DNA from: Fasciolopsis buskii
Taxonomy: Eukaryota; Platyhelminthes; Trematoda; Plagiorchiida; Fasciolidae
Length of the DNA stretch: 64,000 nucleotides
Direction: 5' to 3'
Assembly: GCA_008360955.1 (NCBI GenBank)
Contig: LUCM01004875.1
Span: forward strand, 12,618-76,617
A model generated the notes under the pieces. The model was not told the DNA's origin, did no database searches, and worked only from the letters and a program-made list of their open reading frames with translations. Shown here one piece after another: positions 48,776-61,635 of the stretch (the first letter of the stretch is position 1; the number at the start of each line of letters is the position of its first letter). The translations under genes and the position numbers were made by a program.

Positions 48776-51715
48776 AGGAAACTCATACCTTAAGAACTTA
48801 TGCCCTCTTTCTGAAGATGAGCTTTGCCTATCCGCCGAAAAACATATGAAGAATCACCGTGTGATTCTGACATCGATCTGCTATCCATTCACAATTCTAA
48901 TGATTAGAAGGAGATTCTAAACCCTTCACAGTTTTTTGCAGTTGACTTAGACTACAGATTGGCCAGCGGAACCTTTTTTAACAAGAAAATTTGAAACCAA
49001 TCAAACAAAATTATTCCAGTCGTTGTAGCCAAGGGTAATGACAATTTTCACTCCTAGCTTCATTAGTTATTTCATAAAGTGAGGACATTTTAGTTGAGAT
49101 ATATCCCTTGTATCCTAATTTTCAAGGCCGATTCTCCATTTTTGTTGCACGTGACTGACTCTGGTAGTAGACTTCTTTTTTAATTCTTTCAGTAGCTCAA
49201 GGCAGATTCAATTTCATTAGTCTCATTCTCATTGTGAAAATCCGTTATAGAAATCGACGAGTCCTACGTGAAATACTCACTAACTTTCATTAAACCAGTA
49301 GTTTTCAAAAAGAAAAAAGTACTGGTGAAAAAGAAGAACAAGAAGGATGTATGTGTTTAATCGGCTCAAGTCGATTTCATGTCATTTAAAGCAGTTGTGT
49401 ACGTGAGTATTCCTAGTTCGTCGAATACTAGCTGGTGATGATGAGTGGAATGTCTGTGTCGAAAAGTGTCACGGAAAAACCTGGTACAGCTGCCCAGTTG
49501 AAGAGGAGAATTCAACGGTAATTAGTGAACTCACTAGGAAAATCTGAGTAAGCATCGGTATTGGTTGCCGTGATCGGAAGTATGCCCGCGTACCAGGCGA
49601 TGGACAAGCGGCACGAAACATGTGGTCGCAAATCCAAGTAATTGATGAATGATAATGATGAACTTTTAAAATGTCGCCACAATTTTCGCCGATCTCTTAC
49701 ATTTCAAGTTGTCTACTTTATGAAATACTGTTTACCGCCTGGCCAGATGGCAATAATATGTGCTGTTTTACCGTTGGTACTCGGTGGGGACACTGTAATG
49801 TAGGCTAATCATTCATCATTTCCGATAAATTACGTGTGGCCAAGTGAACATTTGGCATGTAACTAGTTCATTTGCTTTTGATGAGACGCAAAAGCTTCCT
49901 TCTAAGATGAGCATCATAGAAGTCCGCCTTTTAGGGCATCAGTGGTCAGACAAAAAGTGATCCGTTTGTCAAGAAAGCCAGAAACCGCACGTCTAGGCAT
50001 GAAAACAAGCACCCACACGTACGTTTCATGCAACTGCCGAAGCAAATTCAAACAAAGGTTTCCGATCAACCACGGCAATGACAACCTATGCACATCTGGT
50101 TTTGTCCTCCACTTCACCATTAGTTTACTGAGATTATCTTTTCTTCCGAAAAATCCCAAATTGTTTTTTTTTCAAAAACTAGGCTAGAACTCAAGTCTCA
50201 GGTACATCTAACGCTAACTGTCCGAGAGAATTTATCTGATTTTGCACATCGCTAACCATGATTAAAAAAGGATTTCGATATTGTTGTTTGCAGTGAAAAA
50301 AACAAAGAAGTAGCTACTAATTCCTCTTCAGTGTCTACGAAATCCCAATCACGTATTCCCCCGTATAATGGCATTAGAGAGGAAACGATAACTAGGGAAA
50401 ACGAGGTGAACAGTTATATGATCCGATAAACAGGAAGTAACTAGTAAGCATCCAGAGCAAAAAGTGCACTAGAGTCGAGAAGGTAGGCAATGAAGATAAA
50501 AACACCGAGATTGGTGAATTATTATAGTCCCTTGTAAAGATTATCAAATAGTCACATAGCCAAGCTGCGCGAAGCCAGTATTTGTATCCCCAGTGGCTAA
50601 TGTTTAAGAGATCAGTGTGAATTACAACTCCATTTCCTATCTCCAGAAACAGAAACATCGGAAAAATATCGACCTCATTCACCGTTATGACACTTCCCCC
50701 TTCCCTGCATGTATTTGCAAATACACTTGCTCCATGGTTGCGAATTGATTTCACAAACAAATTTTGGGAATGCGTAACCAAGCAACTGCTTTTGTAGAAT
50801 TGTAGAAAATGTCACCACACCCAGTGTGAGTAGACTACTGCAATAGACCAAGGCTTCGATAGCCAAAGCAACAGAACCCGCTCGTCGAGGAAGATGCATG
50901 ATTAGGACCCGGGGTTGTGGAATAGCACGTGTACCTTGACGTCATTAGTGGACAACTACTGATGCAATCATTTGATTCGTGTTCTTCGTTTAATATGGAA
51001 GACAGATGATTTTTCTAACGCTCACTTAACAACTGTTTCCAAAATGTAGATCGGAAATTTTAATTATTGAGTCGGCAATGATTAGGGAGATGGCAAGAGC
51101 GATTTCCGTTCTTTCACAATTAGAACATCAATAATTTGGGTTACCACAGTGCTTTTCTAGTCACGAAGCCCAAATAATTAATAACCTGCTATTAGACGAA
51201 AAGACCATCCTTTTTCCCAAGTCAACCGGAACAATTTAACTAGTGAAAACTTTGTTTCTTATCTCCTCTAATGATTATTCACTAGCTGTTTAAAATCTCA
51301 AGAGCCAGGGTGAAATGCAGACCGTGGCTGTTAAACGCACGATCACGAGCGATGACGGAATTCACGTTCGAAATAATTTTGGCTTACTGTTCATTATGAT
51401 TTTAGTAAAGGAAAAATTAATCGTAAAAACCCAACAGTATCGAAGTAAGAACGAATGACATCATACCTTAGAATTCAAAAGGCATAATGATAGGGACGCC
51501 TGGAATATTATTATTATTGTTCCTTCGTGCGCTGTTCATGGGCAAGAATAGAAGTTTTCCATTCAATTGCTCAATAACGATAAGCTTTTACTTCAAAAAA
51601 CCAGCCACCTTGCACCAATGAAAGTAGGCGAGATATCCCAAATCCGTGTCTAGAGTTCTTAGCATTTTTTGTTGTGATTCATGCACGAGTGTGGTGGAAG
51701 GAGCATGTGATGCAA
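48776..51715. other. Non-coding or unassigned DNA
   Basis: No gene recognised. On the minus strand 50392-50781 (129 codons) and the overlapping 50675-50899 (74 codons, another frame) are hydrophobic and could suggest a broken membrane protein. They have no motif I can name, and such stretches also come from T-rich DNA. Confidence 0.5.
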
Positions 51716-51719
51716 ACTA

Positions 51720-51935
51720 GAGGGCCCACTAAAAGACAAAGGCCGGAGACCTGTTACCATAACTGAAACTTGGACTGCCATCGGACCATACAAGGCCTCA
51801 TTAAGTCAGATGTGGTAATCAGCGGGGAGGCACTGAATTTCTGCCTACCATCAAGATGACCGACGGATCTAGGATTCGAACCTTTGGTAATTTTTGAGTG
51901 AATTTATGCTTAATTCACTTTAGCATCACCGGTTT
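51720..51935 (-). mobile_element. tRNA-derived SINE-like element
   Basis: On the minus strand a perfect B-box core ggttcgaatcc (complement of 51872-51882) lies about 45 nt after an A-box-like tgctaaagtga. The following sequence (tccgtcggtcatcttgatgg and beyond, to about 51720) has no coding signal. Its start resembles the body of the minus-strand element at 37.5 kb. Boundaries are approximate. Confidence 0.45.
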
Positions 51936-52780
51936 ATGTGTTAGAAACAAGCATGGTACGTAATATGCAAAGGACAATCTACAAATGCATCAGTAGTTCA
52001 TTTGTCCAACTTAATTCTCCATTACTTCAACTAACATGCACGCCTTGATACGTTGGGTTTTAAGTTTCAACTATTATGCTTGCGAATAACTATCATAACA
52101 ATGTTCCTACTCACTCCAAATCATCGCGGGTGATTGTAAACTAACTGCTACTTTTAGATGACATCATCAGGGAGAATGAATATTGCTGGATCATTGTTGC
52201 GTTGCCATAAAAACAACGCGGCGGTCTAACGAAGTGGGCCAAAGAACCTAAAGTCAAAAGTCTACATTGATGTTGAACTAAGTTTCTCTTTGGTGGAGAT
52301 TTTACTCCGGTCCACTGAGAGTTAATATTAATTAATATTAATTAACTTAAATTTTTCTAATTATTGAACAAACACATTCGGCGTGATTACTAAGGATTAA
52401 CTCTGGCTTTAATAATAGACAAAATCATGAGCTCTCCTAATTGACTAACTTAGTTTCGCGATTGCAAATTGGGATAGACCATCGAGACGTTCTCACTAAC
52501 AGCTTATCATTACCACATCCCAACACGTCCATACTTTCCATGCCTAAATGGCTATATCTAAGTAATCGAGGTGGGCATTCAAATAGCCTCAATTAAACTC
52601 GTGAAAAATGAAAAAAAGGAATTAACATAAGGAATTACTCAAAATGTCGTTATTCAAAATCAGAAAATCAACCAAAAAGTATTTCCTACGGAGGTGAAGT
52701 CAGGTATGTCGATTTCCGAGTACGTACACAAAAATGTATACGAATAGCAAGAACTAGGATAAAGATTACCTTAGATTGCA
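51936..52780. other. Non-coding DNA
   Basis: No gene recognised. A short AT palindromic tandem (taatattaat repeated, about 52324-52345) is the only structure noted. Confidence 0.6.
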
Positions 52781-52789
52781 TCCATAACT

Positions 52790-52960
52790 AGGAAAGAAAA
52801 CAATGAGGGTTGAAGAGGAAAAAAAATCTGGGTAAAGTTCATCACACAGGAGTTAACTGGTCCACTCCTCATCTCCACACCACCCGAAGTAGGGATTTAA
52901 ATCAATGGGTTACCCTTCGAGATTTTCATCAAAGATCTTAAGCCACGCGACTGTAGGTTG
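52790..52960 (-). mobile_element. tRNA-derived SINE-like element
   Basis: Minus strand: A-box-like tggcttaagatc (complement of 52934-52945) and B-box-like gatttaaatccc (complement of 52892-52903), start to start 42 nt, the spacing of a tRNA gene. The presumed body after it includes gatgaggagtggaccagtta and ends near a T-rich run (a run of A on the plus strand at about 52821-52828), which could be the SINE's tail. The T-arm sequence is eroded, so this is an old copy. Confidence 0.5.
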
Positions 52961-53230
52961 ACAAACATCCGAATGCCTCAGCGTGGTCCGGGGTGGATGT
53001 CTCAGAACCCGAGTTGGCTACTCACCCTGAAATCCCCTTCCAATGTTTCCAAATTAGCTGCAACTCATATAATCTCTGTTGAAGAAGTCCTACACACTGC
53101 CTTCTTGTAATGGAGATGTTCCCGCTAAAGTGTGAGGACCAAGGCGAATGCCAGGCGCCCACCACCAGGTTGACTGCTCTTTCGTAATCAGTCCAGCGAA
53201 GATGGCTAAAATGTGATTCCAAATAAACCA
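52961..53230. other. GC-richer flank of repeat family B
   Basis: Higher GC than the neighbourhood and with an open minus-strand frame (53022-53231, 69 codons) of unknown identity. It may be part of the family B element, whose left boundary is unclear. No domain recognised. Confidence 0.35.
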
Positions 53231-53460
53231 CGCCTAGTGTACGAAGTATACGATTGTATGCTGACCAGCGCCTGTGGCGAAGGGGTGTAGTGGACCCCCA
53301 GGATATTCAGCCCCATCCAAAGGGCGCACGAACTGAGCAGTCACCAGTCCTCATTCGGTTACTAGACTATCAGAACAACCAAGTGCCTAGTAAGTTAGAC
53401 GGTTTGGTCAATGGCTCGGGGTAGGGTTCTTTAGGTCAACCCTACACTTCGGTTTGATCA
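53231..53460 (+). repeat. Dispersed repeat family B, copy 1
   Basis: Shares ordered blocks with 61636-61830. These are gtgtacgaagtatacg against gtgtgcgaagcatacg, tgtatgctgacc against tgtatgctcacc, gtgtagtgg against tgtagtggg, and cgaactgagcagtca against cgaactgagcaatca. Last comes agtaagttagacggtttggt against agtgggctagaccatttcat. Spacing is nearly constant. No coding frame is shared. Confidence 0.65.
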
Positions 53461-53557
53461 AGAGGAATCATGGATCCTGATGGATAGCTGACGATGCGGG
53501 GAGGAGAATAAAACAGCTGACATGTGTATTGGACTCCTCTTCCACATTCTTGCTATC

Positions 53558-53579
53558 ATATATATATATATATATATAT
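53558..53579. repeat. (AT)11 microsatellite
   Basis: Eleven perfect AT units about 100 bp after a family B copy. Confidence 0.95.
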
Positions 53580-56500
53580 CTGAAATCCCTGGAGGAGCAT
53601 AATTTAATTTTAGAATGAACTTCCTGGCTGATAAAGGGCAAACTACAGAGATACCTCAACATTTTACCTCTCTGATAGCCACATCGATGTGGCACACATC
53701 AACATCAAAAGCACTGGCATCTGAGATTGGCTGCACGGAAAATTCAAACGTAAACCAGATATGAAATTGTGGCGCTCCTGGGTAAAATGCATGCAAATAA
53801 TTTCTTGGCATCGATTTTTACGAGCTAGCGAAAAGATTCTCGCATCTCCACTTCACAGGCACTTGCCAAGCTAAAGGCAAGATAAACCCCTATTTACCAT
53901 TATTTCGCACAGAATATTCGACATACGTAGACGATACACTGAGTAATAAATATGAAAAGCCAGCTAAAACATCGAAGTTTAGATGAAAATCAATCAAGAT
54001 TATCGTGATTCAACCCGGAAAGCTTCATATATCAAATCCACAGGGTGCTCATGAGATGAAAACCTTTTCACGATTTCCATCCAAAAGTGATGACGTCAGT
54101 TGGCTAAAACTCCCATAGCATATGAGATCAATGTTAAAATAATTAAGATTTACGTCAGACGTAGCTGGGATTAAGTTAAGCATGTCACCGTTCCACGACT
54201 CTAGCGAATGAAAATCTCCAAACGCACATATACCGGAGCATTTAAATGCGAACACAACAGCATGAAATGGACTACACTTCAAGCCCCTGTTTGGGAGATA
54301 AAGATAAACCAATCGGATGGCGCTTCCAAATAGCTTTCACCCAATTTCGAATAACCACAGCATCCCGTTGAAATGAGTTGAAAAATGGTAAGTTCAGTAA
54401 GCATTTGAATTCAGTCGTCAAGTGTACACACCACGAGGCCGACAACAACCACATCACGGATGTTAACAGGATCCTAAGAGAAGTAGTTGCCCATTTTTTG
54501 GGGAATTACAATTATATCTACCAGTTCACAAGTGAATGCTCAAAAGGGGACCCACTGCGTTGCCGGACGGCCGAGCGTAATTCAACGAGAATACAAAAAG
54601 TAACGAGCAACCAAAACCTAGGCGTTAGCTCAACCAAATATAGCATGTGACCAAATGAAAAACATTGCTTAACTCCAAGCGCATCTACTAAGTTCATATA
54701 CGGCATAAAATACACGGGACTGTTCTGACAACCCAAGGATCTTTAACAAATCCGAAGTGAACACAGTAGACTGAACTAGTATTGATAATCAAAACATGTA
54801 TGCTTGTTGTTCTTTCCTTCCAACGTGGTAGTCGTTGTTTCCTTAAAACTTCTCTCATTATTAATGGATTATCCTGTTGGCTATCAAGCAATCCCACTGA
54901 TTGTTTAAGGCACGTATCGGCCTTTAGCGAAAATGGTTATATTATACCGTGTTAGCTTACGTTTGGGACTTTTGTTATTGTGGTAAAAAGTACTTACCGG
55001 GTGATGTTCGATGCACTGAAGATGACCCAAACAGAGAATGACCATGTTCTCTTCATTCATACAGAACAGAAACAATAACCTACTGAAAATGGTCTTGTCC
55101 ACTTCACTTCTTGGTCGACAGGACCTGCAAAAACGCCACCATTAGGTTGTTTGATTTGACCGAGCTCTCAAATGTGAACGATCAGGAGGAACTGTGACGG
55201 TAAGAGAAATTCAAAGAAATATTCGGCTCACTGACCAAATGTCCACTTAAAGAGACCTCTACAAAAGTGAGGAATGTAGATTTTTCTGTCAGGCGGATAG
55301 GAAATCTATGCACGAGTCCGAACACGATAACCTAAGTAGAAGACTGCGGAATGGGTGATCAGGACTTATCACATTATGTTATCTTGTATAAATGAAATAG
55401 TTTAGTAATTCACTTAAACACCCGCCAAACTGAAGATCAGGGCGAAATCCTTAGTGGGTTTGGACGGCACAACCGGAAGTGGCAAAATATAAATGAAAAA
55501 TCCGAATTTCTTGCGCTATACTTTAGATAATTCAGGTCAAATTTTACAAAATATTATCCAAACCAATCGTGTTGATCCAACCGATCGTATCAAATATTGA
55601 TTACGCTGGCCTGGAGTATATTTTCTAGTTCTTTGTTGCTATCTGTGTAGAACAGATAGGAAACGCGGATCTGATTTGAGTGGCCCGTGTTTTGGAACTA
55701 GTTCGAAGTGAGGGGATACACGAGAAGAGAGGGGTCCTAATGAGTAGGATTCAGTGCCCTGGAGCATCTCTGGAATCGACTAATTTTACGGTCTAAATAA
55801 CCATTCCATAGTCGGTACACTTAGTCAAGGTCAGCCATAAACACAATAAAACGGAACATTATCATATAATAATAGATTATCTTGTATTGTGACTAACACA
55901 AAACAAGCTGAATCCGCAGAAATGCAATCAAAGTTTTTTCAATCGCGGTCCACAGACTTATTTCCGCCTCGGCTAACGTAGGGAAAAAAACTAATGCTTA
56001 TCTGACAAGAAAACTTTAATCATAATTTTTGTACCGTCAACAAAAGAATTGGTGTGACCTCTTAACTCGGTCCAAATGCGTGGTTTTTCCCTACATGGAT
56101 TAAAATCCTCCCGAGGTTGAAAACTTTTCATCGTTGGGTCAGTTCTACCGTCGGCAAATTTGTCAAATTTCATTTCAAAAATGGTAGTCCAATGACATCG
56201 CTTCATAGCGCAGGCATAGTGCATCCATCGTAAACTGTGGCAAGGCCTTTGTTCAACATGAACGATTAAAAACACGCCGCTCGAGCGGCTCGCTAGTTAG
56301 TGATTGATATTTTTTTACTTCACTATTTCTCAGGAAGCAAATTTATACCATTCTGTTGAATTTGTGCTGAGACGAAGGACATCATTTTCTAAATTACTGT
56401 AGGCATTGCTATTAAGCAGTGTGGTTGAATAAAGAAAGTCTCATGAGCATAGGATCGGTTTTGTGATTACAGGCTCTCCATAAGCTGTGTCCACTGCGAA

Positions 56501-57795
56501 CCCCTTCGAATAAAAGTTAACACCAGAACCTTATTTATGGGACGGGATTTGGAATGGGTCAGTAAGCCATAGACTGACAATATCCTCTCAAATTAAATGC
56601 TATATCTGCGAGGTAGACACCGCAACAACCAGAACCTCAAAGATGGTAACAACCCTAGCTACACTAAACACAAGTTTCCATAATAGTTATCAGGTAGAGA
56701 TAATAAGAGTCGAGGGCTATCAAGCATAAAAACTTTAAGACACCTCGACAAAAAGTCACTAATATGGATGATCCCAAGAGTAGAGATAATGAGCAGAAAG
56801 AAATTTGAGTGTCAGATAGGTAGAAGTATTCCATTTCTAATGATCAATGTTAGTAATGAGATGCGTACGACTGGATCGATGAAAGCCAACTCTGTGGTTC
56901 ATGTTTTGTAGCTCAGTTGTGGTTGTAATTTCTAAATTGCAAATCGATCACCTAATTCACTTCCGACATCGCATGCTTATCAAATTCTAACTTGAAAAAA
57001 TGGAACCCAAGGAGAATCATACTACAAACATGACTCTGTGAAATGTCTGAATTATGCAGACAATTCAGAAACTATTCAAACAAACCATCACGAATTTGGT
57101 TCTGTCGCGTTCTCTGTCACATGATTTTCCAAACCATACATTATTAAGTACAAATACTAACCGCATAATGGAGAAAAAACATTTCTATTCCACTTTCAGT
57201 AACCATTTGCATAGTTAACTAGCAAAGTTTTCTATTCACACTCCTTCTTTATTGATGAAAAATTTTGTTAGTTTATTGAGAACGTGAGAACTAAACCAGA
57301 GACTGTTGCACTTCTCTCGGGTGTACGAGCAAACGTGGAACCGCGCAAAACAATACGAGAATGAAAAAGCTTTCCTAGAAGCAAACAAGGACTATTAATC
57401 CATAATTTATAGGTGTTAACAAAATGCTTTTCTTATTATATAAACTGCATTATCACTTAACCTTGGAGTTTTCCGTCGATAAACAATCCTTTAGCATCGT
57501 TAGCCAACAGACCTTTTCTGTCACTTTCGTATAGACATCAAATCGTGTTTGGCCGTTTATTTCATCTGAATGAAGATCCAGATAGGTTGGAGGTATTTTG
57601 AGCAATCTTCAACCACGGCGAAGGGTGTTTGAGATACGTTTTTACCTCGAAATATCTCCGTATGATCGGAGGCTGTAGTTCCAGGCTCCTAGAGGGCTAC
57701 TGGCCTGGAACACTTCTCCATATGCTCTCAAACGATCATGTTCTATTCGCTGCCATCCCGTAACGGGTGTTCGTACCAATATCTGAAGACAAAGC
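53580..57795. other. Non-coding or unassigned DNA
   Basis: No gene, RNA or mobile element recognised. Frames at 54049-54312 (minus), 54378-54650 (plus) and 55991-56275 (minus) are under 95 codons and have no motif. The last 200 bp (57600-57795) are GC-richer and may belong to the following family B copy. Confidence 0.55.
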
Positions 57796-57850
57796 GGAAT
57801 GAATGGCATCTGTGGCTTGAGAGTCTGCTGGGCGTTCAGGATGTCTAGCC
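57796..57850 (+). repeat. Dispersed repeat family B, copy 3 (fragment)
   Basis: The block tgggcgttcagg, then tctagccttgtccgaactg, matches tgggcgtccggt, then ctagccttatccgaactg, of the 61.7 kb copy in order and spacing. Neither flank matches clearly, so only about 50 bp is supported. Confidence 0.5.
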
Positions 57851-58172
57851 TTGTCCGAACTGTATATAAGCCTGGCAGTCAGTTACCGCTTTTTACAGGG
57901 TAGCAAGGTCATCATATCGGCACATTACTTTCCAATTTAGACCCTTTATTCAAAGGTTCGGAGTACGGTCCAGTAAGTATTCCTCTACTCTGCTTTGAGT
58001 AACCAAGTAGTGCAACACCCACAGGTGAACCAAAGACGCAGAAAATTAACGGAATATGTGAGAGTGGATAACGGAAGAGCCAACTCTTTTGGTGAACTTA
58101 ACACGGAATTTATTTTTCTTTCAGTTTTTCTTATTGTTGTACTCTAACTATAGTTCCGATGGCATCTCATAC

Positions 58173-58188
58173 ATATATATATATATAT
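58173..58188. repeat. (AT)8 microsatellite
   Basis: Short AT run followed by gtatat. A second AT run lies 84 bp downstream. Confidence 0.85.
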
Positions 58189-58271
58189 GTATATTAGAAG
58201 TTAGGTGTACACTGAGTTATAAGGTTTATTGTGACGCTTCGATTAAAAGTAGGACTCGTTGTCAAACGTGG

Positions 58272-58299
<28 letters not shown>
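58272..58299. repeat. (AT)14 microsatellite
   Basis: Fourteen perfect AT units. The frame 58089-58397 is low-complexity tyrosine/isoleucine translated from these two runs and is not a gene. Confidence 0.95.
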
Positions 58300-58302
<3 letters not shown>

Positions 58303-58309
58303 ATATATG

Positions 58310-59490
58310 TTACACATTTAGTGCAAATCTCTACTTCTGGACTGGATTGGCTCGAAGCCTAACCACGTTCTGGAAAGGCGAAAATTGCGTGAAATAAATA
58401 AGTTTGACCTCCTAAGGAATTAAATTTCACCGAATTGTCGTTTTTTGTCGGATAAAGAAAAGATCAATTCCCGAAACACAAGGTCCGCATAACAACTGCC
58501 TGCCTAACCGGATATATATAACGACAGCTAGGTCAGCTCTTCCATATATTCGGATAGAGCTGTTAACAGCGGACTATGCGGGAAGACATGCCGGTTGGTC
58601 AAAAATGACTCCTTTATTGCTCAAGAAAGATTTACGGGGATGGATGACAGGGTAAGTATACAGATAAATGATCGCAAGAAGAAAATACTATTTCACTTTT
58701 TCCAATTCGAACGTCGAACGTGATTTGTGAATGAAGGTAAATAAAAAGAACCACAAAGCAGTTGGATGTACCGCCGAAACATTTCCGGGAAGATCAGAAG
58801 AAAACCGGTAAGACCATCATTAGACCTGGGGATAAACAAACAACTGTAACACGAGCCCCGAAGGCAATCCAGCATCTAATCAAACAAAACATTGTACATC
58901 GCACAATCGATGTCAACTGGATCTGTTAAATCAACGTGGTGGACAAAAATAGGTCTTATTGAACTTATCGTGACTTTTCTCACTTCGTTTTTGTTTACTC
59001 CCATCGGATTTCCGCATTTTTTCGGCGTTTGGATATAATTTTAATCTCAACCTCTTGTCTCTTCGGTACGTTTGCCGACCCATGCTAGTTACGTAGTCGT
59101 TTAACTGACTTCTTCATCAAGCACACACGTCCTGCCATTCCCCCTATGATTAATTTTCACACATTGAATGAATCATAATAGAGTAACTGACATTCAGTCT
59201 TGCATGGTAATATTGCAAACCGTCAGAATGACGAAACAACTGAGTGTCATAGGACAAGACATCCCATAGGCACAAATTTGTTTTTTAGTTGCCCGTGGAT
59301 ACCCGTGCATCGATTCCCAGTGTTCCGCGCGCAATACTCGTAGTTGAGGTCAAAGTTTTAAGCATGCGTTGGGTTTGAGCAGGTTATGCCGAATGACAAA
59401 TGTACTGCAGGTCTACTGTGTAAACTATACCCTGGAACAGGTAACATTTTTAAGAAGTCCCCAATATATCACTCCCCATATCACAATTCT
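58310..59490. other. Unassigned DNA
   Basis: No gene recognised. A strong donor (gacag|ggtaagtat, about 58648) follows an open 85-nt stretch that begins after ttaacag (about 58567), but the acceptor is weak and the peptide is unknown. A region near 58850-58930 loosely recalls a retroelement polymerase entry but fails on inspection. Confidence 0.45.
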
Positions 59491-59499
59491 GACGCCACG

Positions 59500-59750
59500 A
59501 ATTAGATTCTCGTGAAATATACCGACTCGGAATGCACAAGTAGAAGGAATTTAGGACAGATGCAGACCGGGTAGGTATAGTTGTCGAGTGGGAATAACCA
59601 AAAACCGGTGGTGTGCTTCCGGGGACATTCTTTTCATTTGTCCAAATACTATTTAAAACCATCCATTCTGGTGGAATTCTGTCCTCGTCCCTAACTTTAG
59701 CTCAGCCCAGCTGACAAAGAATTACCAAGGTATCACAGTTGTGTTTCTTC
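59500..59750 (+). repeat. Dispersed repeat family A, copy 3
   Basis: Ordered matches to copy 1: gcacaagtagaagg, gtcgagtgggaataacc (59583-59599), aaaaccggtggtgtg, ggggacattcttttcat, then cctaactttagctcagcc and cagctgacaaagaattacc. It preserves both halves of the family and is the best evidence that the unit is at least 250 bp. It lacks the inverted left arm present at 35.45 kb. Confidence 0.7.
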
Positions 59751-61630
59751 CGTGTGTTCCCAAAGAGCGGCCACTCCGATCGTACCAACAAACTAGACCT
59801 CGAACAGTTAACAAATCTGATTCGTCCCATCTGTGTTTCTGTAACGATTTCGGACATCGTGTGATATACCTAGAGCCAGTCTTCATTTTGAACTTATGTA
59901 AGCACTCAATAAGCTACAGAATAGCGTGGTTATTTAAGAAAAAAGGGTTATTTCTATTCAGCCGGTGAAAATACACAGTACTAAAAAACGACCCCTAAAG
60001 TGCCTGGTTCCCCAGTTCACTGTGACAGCGCTCCCTAATAATGTACCCTGAGAAGGTTAAGTGACATGCAAGCCTACTGCCCACCAGTTGACTGACGACT
60101 GTGACCGCGACTGGTGTTTCATCCCTAATTTTTGTCGGAAAATTCTGCAAACTCGTGAGATTTAAGAGGTTCTCCACAAGAATAGTCTTTCTTCCTGAAC
60201 ACCATGACACGTCATCAAGTGAGTTCACATAGGGGTACCTAGGAAACAACAGGAGAGTGGTTATTCCGCTAGATTTTAGCATGAACTAAATTGAGCTATC
60301 GTGATGGTTGGTCATAGTAGCACTTATAAGTAACCTAAATTACCATCTGACGGTCTTTCTTCGTCATCCACTCTCCGGATAAGATGCGAACTCTCTGCCA
60401 TATTCACACGGTTAAACTCACCTGTCGAACCCTTCTCCGTTGACCTTCGGTATTACGGCAACGAAGCGCATGGGCATTCCCACTTTCCGTAATCCATAAT
60501 CCTAACAGATGTTTTCTCCCGATTTCTGAACGGTGATATTTCATTGCCACGGGTCCAGGTCGGCAGGAGTACACAAGAGAACGCGACCCAAAGTGAATAC
60601 CAACAATTCCACCTTCGCAATTCAGATCCCTTTAACACCTACTTGGAATTGCATATATACCGACTTTTCAGCGATGGAACAGAATCAATCCACTCGGATG
60701 AGCCACCTAATTAAAACGACGAAGAGTCATAACTGCGTAGCACCATCAGTAGAGCGATTCTGAAGAGTCACGCGACTTAATCGAAGGGCATATCCGGACG
60801 CTACGCGCTCTTCAATCTCTATGCTAAATGGTCTTGTTTTAGTGGGTAAACTAATAAATCCAGTATAACACAACGCTGGAAGCAGTCACTATGAGAAATT
60901 CACATTCCATTGCAATTTAATGGGATTTTGCAGACGTGATCAATGGTAAACTGATTTCCATGGTAAAATTCGTCTTTAGACCCATTTTTACTTATCAACC
61001 AAAATCCGAACATGCTACATGTTCGTGTTAGTCAAGTTGGCTACAATTGGGATTTTCGTTCGTCAATTACGATAAGCATTCTCGTTCCGGATGCCTGACG
61101 GGTGTTTCGGTAAACGAACCGGATCGGGTGGCACACTGATCTGTACTGAACACTTTCATACTTCTTCCTATTCGTGAGTAATTGTTTTTAGTCAAATCAC
61201 GTTCAATCAGCTGATTGGCAGTTTAGCTGAATTAATTTCAAAACTGTGACTGTGTGCGGTTAATGGTTCCTGGCCCAAGACCCGTTTCGAACAATGGTGC
61301 ATGGTGCGTTCATATTGATGACTGCCATTATCCACGAGAGACAAAGTCCAAATCTCCCGGACCAGTAACGACTTAGGATTATAGCAGTACTCAAAATTTC
61401 TCGTGGCAAAGGGCCGAGGAACATCCAGCCACTGAACATCGTTCTCAGCATCTTTTGCATTTTACAAAAATCTGATTTGGTTTTCTCCATACCCTTTTCC
61501 GGTTTTCGTAATTGTATGAAAAATCTCGGAATTTCATCCGGGTTCGGAAAATTCACAAATATTGCTTTTCCACGCTGCATACATCTCCCTGGTAATCATC
61601 CCAGGGGAGTTAGCTAAACCCTAACTCCAG
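59751..61630. other. Non-coding or unassigned DNA
   Basis: No gene recognised. The longest frame is 61260-61580 (minus, 106 codons), with no domain. A perfect 8-bp hairpin, cgaacatg with catgttcg and a 3-nt loop, lies at about 61007-61025. Confidence 0.55.
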
Positions 61631-61635
61631 ATCAA

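Noticed and set aside
50392..50899. Two overlapping hydrophobic minus-strand frames as a frameshifted membrane protein
   Set aside because: No motif of any transporter or receptor family is visible, and T-rich minus-strand DNA gives hydrophobic translations by chance.
58089..58397. 102-codon plus-strand frame
   Set aside because: It is largely Tyr-Ile repeats translated from two AT microsatellites.
58693..58960. Possible Gypsy-type polymerase entry on the plus strand
   Set aside because: A few residues recall the region before the polymerase domain, but no ordered series of motifs follows and several stops intervene.
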